Assembly: GCF_031599675.1 (NCBI RefSeq) | Contig: NZ_CP134223.1 | Location: forward strand, 1,550,001 to 1,614,000 | Length of the DNA stretch: 64,000 nucleotides | Direction: 5' to 3' | From: Paenibacillus pedocola | GTDB taxonomy: Bacteria > Bacillota > Bacilli > Paenibacillales > Paenibacillaceae | Shown: positions 19,861 through 29,254 of the stretch, one piece after another | Numbering within the stretch: position 1 is the first letter of the stretch | Layout of the letters: each line of letters starts with the position of its first letter | Notes under the pieces: generated by a model | Databases searched by the model: none | What the model saw: only the letters and a program-made list of their open reading frames with translations | What the model was told of the DNA's origin: nothing | Position numbers and translations under genes: made by a program

Positions 19861-20220
19861 GTGAAATGATAATTACAATGTAGTATTTTTAAAAAATAAA
19901 ACGATAAAAAGCGACTTGTCTGCGGATGAGTTGCTTTTGTTTTTTTAGGTGAACCCCTGATGAATGCGGATTAGTATATCCAACTGCTATATCTCTGCGA
20001 AAAAAAAGATAAGAATCAAGGGTTATATTAGAGACAAATAAGTTATTATAAGAAGCAATTTTTCTTGACTGAAGATGTATACCTGTTTAGAAAACTTAAA
20101 GCTCAGGGATTCACAATGAAGCTGGAATTCGACGAAGCTTCAAAAAGGTTTGGACATTCTTAGTTTTAGAGAGAGAGTTCTTTTGCGGTTTTCTTTGAAT
20201 CCAACTAGAGGAATTTGGAT
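19861..20220. other. Start of block 1 after sigK
   Basis: This 360-base stretch holds the sigK terminator, then A/T-rich DNA. A short frame ending at 20163 encodes LTEDVYLFRKLKAQGFTMKL and a few more residues; I do not recognise it and see no start with a ribosome site, so it may be a gene tail. A 12-bp inverted repeat (CTTTGAATCCAA, 20193-20204 / 20215-20226) overlaps the end of the TetR gene but lacks a T tract. Confidence 0.4.
19906..19947 (+). terminator. sigK terminator
   Basis: AAAAGCGACT and AGTTGCTTTT form the stem around TGTCTGCGGATG, followed by GTTTTTTT. Nearly the same hairpin follows the sigK fragment at 29498-30010, so the terminator belongs to the repeated segment. Confidence 0.75.
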
Positions 20221-20769
20221 TCAAAGACCCTGTTTGATTAAACTCCAGATGCGTTCAAACCTGTCTTGGTAGTCTGGTAAATTCCAGGATTCTTTGAAGG
20301 ACGGGAGGCTAAACACCGCAAACGCGGAGAGAATCGCCTCTGCACGTTCCAAGTGGGGATCGTGATAGTCCATGAAGCCGTCAATAATTTGGTAGGAATC
20401 CCAGAGAACGTCACGTAATACCAGTGGATTGCTGTCCACATATTGCGTATTCAAGGCGAACATTTTGGGATTCTCGTTATAGGCACTTTTTTTTGCGTTA
20501 GCAAATGCCCAGAGCCAATCGTGGAGCAATTCCTGTGGATTAGCCAAATTAGTCATGTCTATTTTGATTTGTTCTGAAATCATCCGGTTGAACCAGCTCT
20601 TAGACACGGCTGCCCAGAGCTCTTGCTTATTTTTAAAGTGTTTATAAAGCGCTGCGTGGGTGATACTTAATTCATCCGCAATTTGTGAGAGGGTCACTTC
20701 GGATTTTTCCGTGCGTTCAATTAATGCCTCCGCTGTTTCAATAATGAGCTCTTGTGTGATTTTTGCCAC
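20221..20769 (-). CDS. TetR/AcrR-family regulator
   Basis: This 182-residue protein has the TetR helix-turn-helix near residues 25-48 (VTLSQIADELSITHAALYKHFKNKQELW) and an all-helical C-terminal ligand domain. It is divergent from the pair of quinone-reductase-like genes starting at 20956, so it probably represses them until an electrophile or other ligand binds. The gap 20770-20955 contains GTAACAATTGTTGAC and two GTTAC/GTAAC half-sites that could be its operator. Confidence 0.87.
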   Translation of the reverse strand: MAKITQELIIETAEALIERTEKSEVTLSQIADELSITHAALYKHFKNKQELWAAVSKSWFNRMISEQIKIDMTNLANPQELLHDWLWAFANAKKSAYNENPKMFALNTQYVDSNPLVLRDVLWDSYQIIDGFMDYHDPHLERAEAILSAFAVFSLPSFKESWNLPDYQDRFERIWSLIKQGL

Positions 20770-20955
20770 TGTGCTGCCAACCCTTCTTTCTTCAATAAAT
20801 TCCTAATAATCGTTTATACACCTGCCTGTATTTTAGCATATAAAATATCAAGTAACAATTGTTGACTTTTGTAACCTCTGGCATTATGCTTGTTGAATAA
20901 GTTACAAAAATAAATAAATGTTACTTATTATTCAGTGTATAGGAGGCCATTTATT

Positions 20956-21957
20956 ATGAAAGCAGCACAGATTACCAAATATTCAAAAAAGTTCACAGTA
21001 AAAGTAAACGACATTCCAGTCCCAGAAATAAGTGATAACGAAGTCTTGGTCAAGGTGAAAGCAGCGGCGGTTAATCATTTGGAATTGCTGATCGGTACCG
21101 GGAGCGTGAAGCTGATCCAGGATTATGCGTTCCCATTGGTACTCGGTAATGAGCTGACGGGTGTTATTGAAAAAGTCGGTAAGAACGTCCATGAATTTAA
21201 AGTTGGCGATGCAATTTATTCACGCCTGCCACTACAAAAAATCGGCGCCTTTGCGGAATACGCGGCGATTAATGCGGACGCCATCTGGCATTTACCCGCT
21301 AATCTCGATTTTGTGACCGGTGCTGCTGCGCCATTAACAGGATTGACTGCCTATCAAGGTTTGCATGAAGAATTAGCTGCAAAAGCTGGCGAAAGCGTGT
21401 TTATCCCCGGGGGTTCTGGATCATTTGGCCAAATGGCCATTCCTATCGCTAAAAGCATGGGGCTGAGGGTCATTGTTAGTGGAAATCCGCAAGCACGTGA
21501 ACGGACAATGGCGGCTGGAGCAGACCAATATATTGATTACACGACTGAGAACTATTGGGAACAACTTCGTGATGTCGATTATGTGATGGATACCTTGGGA
21601 CCAAGCGAATTTGATCATGAACTTTCGATTATTAAAGCAGGCGGGCGCCTCCTTTCTCTGCGGACCGGTCCTAACAAACGTTTCGCCGAAGACCTGGGCT
21701 TGCCAGGTTGGAAACAAAAGCTTTTCACCATTGCCGGGGCTAAGTATGACCACAAAGCGAAGAAAAAGAAGATTCAATATCATTTCATTTTTGTTCGCAG
21801 TGATGGCGAACAATTAAAGAAAATTACGAAGATTATTGAAGATAACGGGATTGTACCAGCGGTGGACCCTACAGAATACCACATTGATGATATTAATGAA
21901 GCACTAAAGCTTGTTGCTACAGGTCATCCTAAAGGAAAAGTTGTTATCCGATTTTAA
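20956..21957 (+). CDS. NADP-dependent quinone-oxidoreductase-like protein (MDR family), copy 1
   Basis: This 333-residue medium-chain dehydrogenase/reductase has a GroES-like N-terminus (VKVKAAAVNHLELLIGTGSV; FPLVLGNELTGVIEKVG) and a nucleotide-binding domain with SVFIPGGSGSFGQMAIPIAKSMG. It lacks the zinc-ligand pattern of alcohol dehydrogenases, so NADPH-dependent reduction of quinones or enones is likely. ATG 20956 is chosen because AGGAGGCC precedes it. The gene 21971-22984 is a diverged tandem copy, and an alpha/beta hydrolase follows; the three form one operon divergent from a TetR gene. Confidence 0.87.
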   Translation: MKAAQITKYSKKFTVKVNDIPVPEISDNEVLVKVKAAAVNHLELLIGTGSVKLIQDYAFPLVLGNELTGVIEKVGKNVHEFKVGDAIYSRLPLQKIGAFAEYAAINADAIWHLPANLDFVTGAAAPLTGLTAYQGLHEELAAKAGESVFIPGGSGSFGQMAIPIAKSMGLRVIVSGNPQARERTMAAGADQYIDYTTENYWEQLRDVDYVMDTLGPSEFDHELSIIKAGGRLLSLRTGPNKRFAEDLGLPGWKQKLFTIAGAKYDHKAKKKKIQYHFIFVRSDGEQLKKITKIIEDNGIVPAVDPTEYHIDDINEALKLVATGHPKGKVVIRF

Positions 21958-21970
21958 GGGGAGTTACCTT

Positions 21971-22984
21971 ATGAAGGCTGCACAAATTTCGCGGTATTCC
22001 AAAATACTGGAAGCGCAAATTAACACAGTCGCTGTTCCATCAATCACACCAACACAGGTTTTAATCAAGACTAAGGCAGCTGGTGTTGATCCACACCTTG
22101 TCTTGGCGATTACAGGCAAAGTTAAGTTATTTGATCATTACGACTTTCCACTGACTCTGGGTAACGAACTTGCTGGAGTTGTAATCGAAGTCGGCGCTAG
22201 TGTCATAGATTTTAAGGTGGGTGATCACGTGTACACCATGCCACCGCTAGATAAGATGGGGGCGTTTGCCGAATATGTCGCAGTAGATGCGGCGATTGTG
22301 GCTAAGATGCCAGCCAATCTTTCCTTTATAGAAGCAGCGGTCGTGCCATTGTCTGCTTTGACGATCATCCAGGCACTAGCCATTTTAGATGTTCGGCAAG
22401 GCGGTAAATTATTTATTCCTGGGGGTACGGGTGGCTTTGGTCAGATGGCCGTTCCTTATGCGAAGTCACAAGGACTGTCTGTGACCGTTAGTGGTAGTGG
22501 ATCAGCACGTGCCTTGGCGGAGCGACTCGGGGCTGATGAGTTTATCGACTATGCAACGCAGGACTATACTGACAGGCTGACAGGCTATGATTACGTTATT
22601 GATACCCGGGGCGCCGGCGAATTTAGTAAACAAATTAAGATACTGAAGCCCGGTGGCAAATTACTGTCGTTAAACGCCGGTCCCAATGCCCGTTTCGCGA
22701 ATCAAAGCACAGACTTGGCAACGGCGAAGAAGATCCTTTTCAGTTTACTGGGAGCACCTTTTGATGGGATTGCCAAATGGCAAAAGAAGAGTTATGACTT
22801 CCTGTACGTACAGCCGAATGGTCAGCAATTAGCAGCTTTCACACAGTATCTTGAAAAAACAAACATTAAGCCGGTGATTGATTCCGAGTACCCCTTTGAC
22901 CAAGTGAATGCCGCGATTGCTAAGATTGCGACAGGGCATAGCCAAGGGAAAGTTCTGTTAAAAGTAGAAGATGGAGGTGAATAA
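21971..22984 (+). CDS. NADP-dependent quinone-oxidoreductase-like protein (MDR family), copy 2
   Basis: This 337-residue protein is a paralogue of its upstream neighbour (same opening MKAAQI-(T/S)-(K/R)-YSK, FPLTLGNELAGVVIEVG, FIPGGTGGFGQMAVPYAKS). ATG 21971 follows AAGGGGAG; the gap to the first copy is 13 bases. It is presumably cytoplasmic and reduces enones or quinones, with a different substrate range from copy 1. The stop is 3 bases before the alpha/beta hydrolase start. Confidence 0.87.
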   Translation: MKAAQISRYSKILEAQINTVAVPSITPTQVLIKTKAAGVDPHLVLAITGKVKLFDHYDFPLTLGNELAGVVIEVGASVIDFKVGDHVYTMPPLDKMGAFAEYVAVDAAIVAKMPANLSFIEAAVVPLSALTIIQALAILDVRQGGKLFIPGGTGGFGQMAVPYAKSQGLSVTVSGSGSARALAERLGADEFIDYATQDYTDRLTGYDYVIDTRGAGEFSKQIKILKPGGKLLSLNAGPNARFANQSTDLATAKKILFSLLGAPFDGIAKWQKKSYDFLYVQPNGQQLAAFTQYLEKTNIKPVIDSEYPFDQVNAAIAKIATGHSQGKVLLKVEDGGE

Positions 22985-22987
22985 ATT

Positions 22988-23833
22988 ATGGCAACTAACT
23001 ATTCATATGTAGAAGCACCAAATCTAAGTATTAAGACGGCTGATGGAACAGTTTACGCGTACCGTGAACTAGGAGAGAAAACGGGTATCCCAGTCATCTT
23101 TTTCACTCATCTATCTGCTAATCTGGACAACTGGGACCCACGCGTAGTGGATTGTATTGCCAAAAAACATTGGGTCATTACATTTGATAATAAGGGTGTT
23201 GGACTTTCTAGTGGGAAAGTTCCAGATACGATTGAACAAATGGCAAGAGATGCGTTGACGTTCATTCATACATTGGGATTTGAGCAAATCGATATTTTGT
23301 CATTTTCGATGGGTGGTATGATTGCACAAGAACTTTTGGCCATCGAACCAAGACTTGTTCGTAAACTTATTTTGTCAGGAACTGGCCCGCGTGGTGGTAA
23401 AGGCATTGAAAATGTTACGAAACTTTCTGATCGTGATCTGATACGTGCCATCTTCACGTTGAGAGATATTAAAACCTATTTATTCTTCACGCGAACAGAT
23501 AATGGCAAACAGAAAGCAAAAGAATTCTTGGTACGTATCAAAGAACGTAAAGAAGCGCGAGATAAGATGATGAGTATCAAAGGATATCGTAGACAACTTA
23601 AAGCCATCCACGAATGGGGAATGGCAAAACCTGCTGATTTGTCAGGAATTACGCAACCTACACTTGTAGTAAATGGTGACGATGACAGAATGGTACCTAC
23701 ATCAAATTCCTATGATTTGGTTCAACGGATTCCAAATAGCAAGCTCATTATTTATAAAGATTCCGGTCACGGTGGGATTTTTCAAAATCATGATGAATTT
23801 GTGAAATCAGTAATAGCATTTTTAGATAAATAA
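22988..23833 (+). CDS. Alpha/beta hydrolase
   Basis: This 281-residue alpha/beta hydrolase has HLSANLDNW in the oxyanion region, the nucleophile elbow SFSMGGM (Ser about residue 109), an acid in VNGDDDRMVP and the catalytic His in DSGHGGIFQNH. It is translationally close to the upstream reductase (GGAGGTGAATAA just before ATG), so it is the third gene of the operon. It probably cleaves an ester or lactone linked to the reductases' substrates; the substrate is unknown. Confidence 0.87.
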   Translation: MATNYSYVEAPNLSIKTADGTVYAYRELGEKTGIPVIFFTHLSANLDNWDPRVVDCIAKKHWVITFDNKGVGLSSGKVPDTIEQMARDALTFIHTLGFEQIDILSFSMGGMIAQELLAIEPRLVRKLILSGTGPRGGKGIENVTKLSDRDLIRAIFTLRDIKTYLFFTRTDNGKQKAKEFLVRIKERKEARDKMMSIKGYRRQLKAIHEWGMAKPADLSGITQPTLVVNGDDDRMVPTSNSYDLVQRIPNSKLIIYKDSGHGGIFQNHDEFVKSVIAFLDK

Positions 23834-24078
23834 CAATGGAAAATGAAAATGCCCAAATAACGATATTGATTCTCTGAAACCAATCTCACGGACAATTATG
23901 ACGAAGGGTTCCTGAATAAGATTAGCAAAGCTTGTTAACGCGAATTGTTAAAATGATAGCTCGTATTAGGCTACGCAGTAGGTAGTAATATAAGCTGTAG
24001 TGAGAGAGTATGAGAGTGGATTTTGTAGGGGGTTCTTAATTGATTTTACCATTCAATAAAATTCTTTACCGATCGTTC

Positions 24079-24095
24079 TCAATATGTTATATTGA
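24079..24095. promoter_or_regulatory. Operator-like palindrome before tetR-like gene
   Basis: TCAATATGTTATATTGA is a perfect palindrome with 7-base arms, 20 bases before the TetR start and directly after GATCGTTCT, a motif also present at 24803. It is a likely autoregulatory site. Confidence 0.45.
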
Positions 24096-24114
24096 ATAAC
24101 AGGGAGGGAATAGA

Positions 24115-24693
24115 ATGGCAAGAAGCAAAGAATTCGAAGAGAACGTGGTATTAGAAAAGGCGATGAAGCTCTTTTGGGAACAAGGCTACGAGAAGACATC
24201 TATGACGGATCTGGTCAAGCATATGGGAATTCATCGAAGAAGTTTATATGACACATTTGGCGACAAGCATACGCTGTTTCTAAAAGCAATGGACCGATTT
24301 CGCGATAAAGTAAATGCTGAGCTTGTAGGAGAAGTTAAACGCTCTAAGAATGCAACGGAGGCACTTCAACTTATTTTTAGTTACGTGATATCTGGTGAAG
24401 AAGATTCACCTTTCGGTTGTTTGATGGTGAATTCAGCGGTGGAATTGGCAATGCGTGATGCTGAGGTGGATTTAAAGACCACAGAATTGTTTACATTATC
24501 AGAACAACTGTTCAAAGATATTATTCTGTGGGGACAGCAGGATGGAGAGTTTAGCTCAGATTATAATGCCGACGATCTAGCGGAACATCTGCATGCAGTT
24601 TATGTAGGGTTAAGGGTAATGACAAGGACCTCCATACGTAAAGAAAAATTACACCGTATAGCCGATTTTTCGATTAAACTTTTAACTAAGTAA
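24115..24693 (+). CDS. TetR/AcrR-family regulator, copy A of a flanking pair
   Basis: This 192-residue protein opens MARSKEFEENVVLEKAMKLF and has the HTH segment TSMTDLVKHMGIHRRSLYDTF. The same features recur in the TetR at 28682-29254, so the two are paralogues placed at either side of the SDR/OYE/SDR/AKR genes. It resembles regulators of electrophile-responsive reductases. GATCGTT motifs at 24071, 24716, 24803 and 28648 are candidate half-sites for one or both. Confidence 0.87.
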   Translation: MARSKEFEENVVLEKAMKLFWEQGYEKTSMTDLVKHMGIHRRSLYDTFGDKHTLFLKAMDRFRDKVNAELVGEVKRSKNATEALQLIFSYVISGEEDSPFGCLMVNSAVELAMRDAEVDLKTTELFTLSEQLFKDIILWGQQDGEFSSDYNADDLAEHLHAVYVGLRVMTRTSIRKEKLHRIADFSIKLLTK

Positions 24694-24805
24694 TTATTGT
24701 ATATATACTTGTGAAGATCGTTCCCAAATTAGCATACTTGTGCTGAATTGAAGATTCAGCCTAGAAAGATATTAGTATAATTGCCTGTGTTTATTCTAGT
24801 ATGAT

Positions 24806-24823
24806 CGTTCTTGAATGAGAACG
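24806..24823. promoter_or_regulatory. Operator-like palindrome before the SDR/OYE operon
   Basis: CGTTCTTGAATGAGAACG has perfect 6-base arms (CGTTCT / AGAACG) and lies about 90 bases before the SDR start. It shares GATCGTTCT with the site before the TetR gene at 24115. Confidence 0.45.
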
Positions 24824-24912
24824 CCGTTCTATCCCTAGAACTTTTAAAAATGAGTCACAGTTTACTGGATTTTATGAAGAATGTAATCAAAAACAAAAAA
24901 GGAGCTAATACA

Positions 24913-25611
24913 ATGAACATTTCTGAACAAGTAGCATTTGTCACTGGAGCAAACCGGGGGCTGGGCCGTCAGCTCACTCTTGAACTTCTGTCCAGAGGGG
25001 CTAAAGTATACGCTGGTGCAAGAAATCCGGAGACTATTGATATTCCTGGAGTTACACCTGTAAAGCTTGATGTTACAAAACCGGATGAGGTTGCAGCAGC
25101 AGCAATCCTGGCTAAAGATGTTACGCTTATAATCAACAATGCAGGATCATCTACAGGCGCTTCTTTGCTGGAAGGGGATGTGGAAAAAATACAGTTGGAA
25201 TTTAATACGCATTTCTTCGGTACGCTATCCATGGTTCGATCTTTTGCACCGGTCATTGAAAAAAACGGGGGAGGATCGATTTTGAATATTCTGTCCGCAT
25301 TGTCTTGGTTTAGTTCGGGAACTGCGGGTGCTTATACAGCTGCGAAGGCTGCAGAATGGGCATTGACGAACGATTTACGTTTAAACTTGTATCCTCGAAA
25401 TGTACGAGTAGCAGGATTACATGTAGGCTTTATGGAGACAGATATGACAACCGGTGTCGATGCTCCCAAATCGAACCCTTCAGATATCGCAAAAATAGCT
25501 ATTGATGGCATCGAATCGGACAGCTTTGAAATTCTTGCGGATGATACCAGCCGGATGTTACAAGGTGCACTTGCAGGTGGCATTTCTGCACTATACCCAC
25601 ATCTTACTTAA
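24913..25611 (+). CDS. Short-chain dehydrogenase/reductase (SDR)
   Basis: This 232-residue SDR has the cofactor motif VTGANRGLGRQL, the NNAG segment (LIINNAGSSTG) and the catalytic Ser...Tyr-x-x-x-Lys (ALSWFSSGTAGAYTAAKAA). ATG 24913 follows AAAAAAGGAGC; an in-frame upstream opening at 24811 has no such site. It is the first gene of a run with OYE, a second SDR and an aldo/keto reductase. Substrate unknown. Confidence 0.88.
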   Translation: MNISEQVAFVTGANRGLGRQLTLELLSRGAKVYAGARNPETIDIPGVTPVKLDVTKPDEVAAAAILAKDVTLIINNAGSSTGASLLEGDVEKIQLEFNTHFFGTLSMVRSFAPVIEKNGGGSILNILSALSWFSSGTAGAYTAAKAAEWALTNDLRLNLYPRNVRVAGLHVGFMETDMTTGVDAPKSNPSDIAKIAIDGIESDSFEILADDTSRMLQGALAGGISALYPHLT

Positions 25612-25653
25612 TCATAGTTTCTTGTTAAACAAATTTAAAGAGGAGTGTTAATA

Positions 25654-26733
25654 ATGGAAAAACTGTGGACTAAAATAAAAGTCGGCAATTTGGAATTACC
25701 GCATCGCTTAGCGATGGCACCAATGACACGCAGCAGAGCAGAGGAAGATGGTACACCGGGAGAATTAAGCTCCCAGTATTATGCTCAAAGAGCATCGATG
25801 GGACTACTTATTACAGAAGGTGCACAACCTTCTGATGATGGTCAAGGGTACTTAAGAACACCTGGGATCTATACGGAAAAGCATATTGAAGGGTGGAAAA
25901 AGGTTACTGATGCCGTGCATGAAGCAGGCGGGTATATTTATATTCAATTAATGCATGTCGGTCGTGTGTCGCACCCTGACAATACTCCTCATCACCGGCA
26001 GCCCGTTGCACCCTCTGCAATTGCACCAGGAGTGGAAACGTTTACGGCTACAGGCATGCAGGATACCCCCGCACCACGTGAGTTGAGTAAAGAAGAGATT
26101 CAAATAACCATTGCAGATTATCGTAAAGCTGCTGCCGCTGCTATTGAAGCAGGCGCTGACGGCGTTGAAATTCATGGAGCAAACGGTTATCTAATCAACC
26201 AATTTATCGGTGAAAATTCCAATAAACGTACGGATGAATATGGTGGATCTATAGAAAATCGAGCTCGCTTCGCGATTGAAGTAGCCAAAGCCGTCATTGA
26301 CGAGATCGGGGCAGAGAGAACTGGCTTCCGCATTTCGCCAGGGACCCCTCTTGGCGGGATTCAAGATGGTGAACAAGGTCCTGATCTTTATCGTTATCTG
26401 ACACAGGAATTAGCAAAATTGAATTTAGCTTACCTTCATATTATGCACCTTGGAAACGATGAATTGCTTCAAGATATTCGTTCCTTATGGACGAATCCGT
26501 TGTTAGTCAATCGGGCTGGACGGGGACTGGAGAATATTGGTGTTGATATCGAGAGTGGTCTAGCTGATCTGGCACCTATTGGGGTATGGTCATTGGCTAA
26601 TCCGGATTTTGTGGAACGACTTAAAGCAGGCGCTCCATTAAATGAAGCAGATCCTGCAACATTTTATGGTGGTGGAAGCAAGGGTTATACGGATTATCCT
26701 ACGTTGAAAGAATTGGAATCGCAGAAGGGCTAA
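25654..26733 (+). CDS. Old yellow enzyme family alkene reductase
   Basis: This 359-residue FMN enzyme starts LWTKIKVGNLELPHRLAMAPMTRSRA, the classical OYE opening, with GxHxxNGYL-type active-site region (GVEIHGANGYLINQFIGENSNKRTDEYGGS) and the C-terminal FMN-phosphate region. It reduces activated C=C bonds of enones, nitro-esters or similar electrophiles with NADPH. The ribosome site is AGAGGAGTG. Its neighbours are other reductases and TetR genes, fitting an electrophile-detoxification group. Confidence 0.92.
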   Translation: MEKLWTKIKVGNLELPHRLAMAPMTRSRAEEDGTPGELSSQYYAQRASMGLLITEGAQPSDDGQGYLRTPGIYTEKHIEGWKKVTDAVHEAGGYIYIQLMHVGRVSHPDNTPHHRQPVAPSAIAPGVETFTATGMQDTPAPRELSKEEIQITIADYRKAAAAAIEAGADGVEIHGANGYLINQFIGENSNKRTDEYGGSIENRARFAIEVAKAVIDEIGAERTGFRISPGTPLGGIQDGEQGPDLYRYLTQELAKLNLAYLHIMHLGNDELLQDIRSLWTNPLLVNRAGRGLENIGVDIESGLADLAPIGVWSLANPDFVERLKAGAPLNEADPATFYGGGSKGYTDYPTLKELESQKG

Positions 26734-26811
26734 GGATAGTTTATATGGAAGAAAAATGGCGTACAACTTAAATTTGTGCGCCATTTATTACTTTTAAAGG
26801 GTGAATATGAA

Positions 26812-27486
26812 TTGAAAACAATGGTTATTGTCGGTGCAGGACCAGGTCTGGGGTTCTCACTGGCCAAAATTTTTGGAAGAAATGGATTCCGTATCGCTAT
26901 GGTTTCAAGAACACAGGAGAAGCTGGATCAATATGCTGAGCAGCTGGACAGGATGGGCATTGAAGCTCAGGGGTTTGCTGCCGATATTACAGACAAAATA
27001 CAGCTTACCAGAGCTTTTCAAGAAATTAAGAGTACATTCGGTACAATAGATGTCATGGAGTTTAGCCCGCATAGTGGTAGTGTCTCTACGACTTCTGTAC
27101 TGGATACGACGGATGAGAGCGCACTTCGAATTTTCAACAATGTTGTAGTTGGAGCCATTAATTCAGCAAGACAAGTCATTCCGGAAATGACTGAACGAGG
27201 GGAAGGGGCACTTCTTTTCACAAGCGATCTTTCAGCAATGAGTCCGAGCCCCATGTTTGGAAATTCAGGTATAGCTATGTCAGGTTTAAGAAACTATATT
27301 CTTAATTTACATGATCGTTTGCATCCTTTAGGAGTATTTGTTGGACACCTGTCTATTAGTCCTTTGATCAAAAAAGGAACAGGCTTTGATCCAGATCAAG
27401 TCGCGGAAGCTTGGTACAATCTATATGAGACAAGAACAGAGGCAGAGGATACTTTTCCAAAGGGGATCATGCAATTTATTAACTAA
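26812..27486 (+). CDS. Short-chain dehydrogenase/reductase, second copy
   Basis: This 224-residue SDR has VIVGAGPGLGFSLAKIF as cofactor loop and SDLSAMSPSPMFGNSG where the usual Tyr-x-x-x-Lys lies. The expected catalytic Tyr and Lys are not obvious, so activity is uncertain and it may be an atypical SDR. TTG 26812 follows AAAGGGTG by 8 bases; ATG 26821 is an alternative. It lies between the OYE and the aldo/keto reductase. Confidence 0.78.
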   Translation: MKTMVIVGAGPGLGFSLAKIFGRNGFRIAMVSRTQEKLDQYAEQLDRMGIEAQGFAADITDKIQLTRAFQEIKSTFGTIDVMEFSPHSGSVSTTSVLDTTDESALRIFNNVVVGAINSARQVIPEMTERGEGALLFTSDLSAMSPSPMFGNSGIAMSGLRNYILNLHDRLHPLGVFVGHLSISPLIKKGTGFDPDQVAEAWYNLYETRTEAEDTFPKGIMQFIN

Positions 27487-27489
27487 AGT

Positions 27490-27503
27490 AGAATGATCAT
27501 TCT
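27490..27503. promoter_or_regulatory. Operator-like palindrome before the aldo/keto reductase
   Basis: AGAATGATCATTCT is a perfect 14-base palindrome located between the SDR stop and the aldo/keto reductase start. Confidence 0.45.
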
Positions 27504-27534
27504 AATTAAATGAACTAAGAAGGGAATGTTGTAT

Positions 27535-28572
27535 GTGGAATATCGTGTATTAGGTCATACGGGTCTTAAAGTAAGCAGTTTTGTATTAGGTACAGGTACA
27601 TTTGGTTTTTGGGGGAACAATACGGAGAAGGACTGTGCCCCCATTCTGGATGAAGCTTTGGCTGGAGGGATTAACCTAATTGATACGGCGGATGTCTATT
27701 CTAGTGGTCAAGCAGAAGAAATTTTAGGTGAATTACTAAAAGGACGCAGACAAAGTGTTATTCTGGCCACTAAAGGCGGTATGCCCATGGGCGGTGGACA
27801 GAATCAATCTGGAAATTCAAAATATTGGATTAAACGAGCAGTAGAGGATAGTTTGAGAAGGCTTCAAACCGATTATATCGATCTGTATCAACTACATCAG
27901 CCTGATCTTAATACCGATATTGAAGAAACGCTTAGCGTACTTACGGATCTGGTCAGTGAAGGGAAGATTCGCTACATTGGCACATCCAATTTTCAGGCCT
28001 GGCAAGTTACAGAGGCTCAATGGATAAGCGAACGCAAAAATAGTGCACGTTTTGTCTCTGAGCAATCCCCGTATTCCATATTAAACCGTAGTATCGAGTT
28101 TGATCTGCTTGCTGCCACAGCGAAATACGGAAAAGGTGTTTTGGTTTGGAGCCCACTTTCGGGAGGTCTATTAACTGGTAAATACCGTTTTGGAGAAGCG
28201 GTCTCCTCCGATTCAAGAGCAGCCACCTTTGCGGGAAGTTTGCAATCTATTGTTGATCCTAATCGGGAAGAAAACCGCAGCAAGTTTGAAGCCATAGCCA
28301 AACTCCAAATGCTGGCAGAGGAAGCGGGATTAACTTTACCGCATCTTGCTATGGCATTTACGCAAGCTCATTCTTCCATTACTTCAGCAATTGTAGGGGC
28401 TAGGACAATCGAGCAGCTCCGGGAAACCTTAAAGGGTAGTGACATCCGATTAAGCAGCGATATTCTGGATGCGATCGATTCCATTGTTCCGCCTGGAGTA
28501 ACTTTGGACGCGACAGAAAAAGGATGGACTCCGGGTTGGTTACAAGCAGACAAACGAAGAATTCTTCGTTAA
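27535..28572 (+). CDS. Aldo/keto reductase
   Basis: This 345-residue (beta/alpha)8 NADPH enzyme has the AKR catalytic Asp/Tyr region (LIDTADVYSSGQAEEILGELLKG), a Lys (LATKGG) and His (YQLHQPDL), and ends with the cofactor-binding AIVGARTIEQLRE. It resembles YhdN/YccK-type AKRs acting on small aldehydes or methylglyoxal. GTG 27535 is chosen because AGAAGGG lies 10 bases before it. A terminator follows. Confidence 0.9.
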   Translation: MEYRVLGHTGLKVSSFVLGTGTFGFWGNNTEKDCAPILDEALAGGINLIDTADVYSSGQAEEILGELLKGRRQSVILATKGGMPMGGGQNQSGNSKYWIKRAVEDSLRRLQTDYIDLYQLHQPDLNTDIEETLSVLTDLVSEGKIRYIGTSNFQAWQVTEAQWISERKNSARFVSEQSPYSILNRSIEFDLLAATAKYGKGVLVWSPLSGGLLTGKYRFGEAVSSDSRAATFAGSLQSIVDPNREENRSKFEAIAKLQMLAEEAGLTLPHLAMAFTQAHSSITSAIVGARTIEQLRETLKGSDIRLSSDILDAIDSIVPPGVTLDATEKGWTPGWLQADKRRILR

Positions 28573-28596
28573 GAATTAGTAAAGCATGTAAAGAAT

Positions 28597-28625
28597 AAAA
28601 TCAAGCATCTCGCTTGATTTTATTT
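28597..28625 (+). terminator. Terminator of the reductase operon
   Basis: AAAATCAAGC / GCTTGATTTT with a 5-base loop, followed by ATTTAT; it lies just after the aldo/keto reductase. Confidence 0.7.
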
Positions 28626-28681
28626 ATGTTTTATACATTAGTTTGCGGATCGTTGTATAATGATTGCTTGAGGTGATTACA

Positions 28682-29254
28682 TTGGCAAGAACCAAAGAAT
28701 TTGAAATTAATGAAGTATTAGATAAAGCAATTCAACTGTTTTGGATGCAAGGTTACGAGAAAACTTCAATGCAAGATTTAGTAGACTTTATGGGAATTCA
28801 CAGAAGAAGTATCTATGATACTTTTGGTGATAAGCACGCTTTATATATGAAGGCACTCCAACGCTATGAGTCTACTCAAAACAAGAAAATGAGATTCTTG
28901 GTTGAGAGACAAGAACCTGTAAAGGAATTAATCCGACAATTTCTAGAGTCTTCGATGAGGAAAGAAGGAGAACCTCAAGGATGCTTCATTGTTAATTCGG
29001 GTGTGGAGCTGGGAGTACTAGATCCCGAAGTTGCATCCCTTGTTGAAGAGAGCTATTCAAAAACGGAGAAGTTGTTATATGATCTCGTTCAGGCTGGTCA
29101 GCAAAGGGGGGAGCTTAGAGCTTCACTGGAGCCTGAGGCCATTTCTCATTATTTAATGAATGCCTGGTTAGGACTTCGTACGATGGTAAAAACAGCAACG
29201 AATCAAGGGAAATTAACAAGTATTATTCATACCATACTGAACACTCTAGATTGA
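28682..29254 (+). CDS. TetR/AcrR-family regulator, copy B of a flanking pair
   Basis: This 190-residue protein begins MARTKEFEINEVLDKAIQLF with HTH TSMQDLVDFMGIHRRSIYDTF, closely matching the TetR at 24115. TTG 28682 follows GAGGTGATT. GATCGTTGTATAATGA just upstream (from 28648) combines a GATCGTT motif with a -10-like TATAAT, so autoregulation is likely. It is the last intact gene of block 1 before the first sigK fragment. Confidence 0.86.
   Translation: MARTKEFEINEVLDKAIQLFWMQGYEKTSMQDLVDFMGIHRRSIYDTFGDKHALYMKALQRYESTQNKKMRFLVERQEPVKELIRQFLESSMRKEGEPQGCFIVNSGVELGVLDPEVASLVEESYSKTEKLLYDLVQAGQQRGELRASLEPEAISHYLMNAWLGLRTMVKTATNQGKLTSIIHTILNTLD

Noticed and set aside
20193-20226. 12-bp inverted repeat at the end of the first TetR gene
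   Set aside because: It lacks a T tract on either strand and overlaps the coding end, so it is not reported as a terminator.
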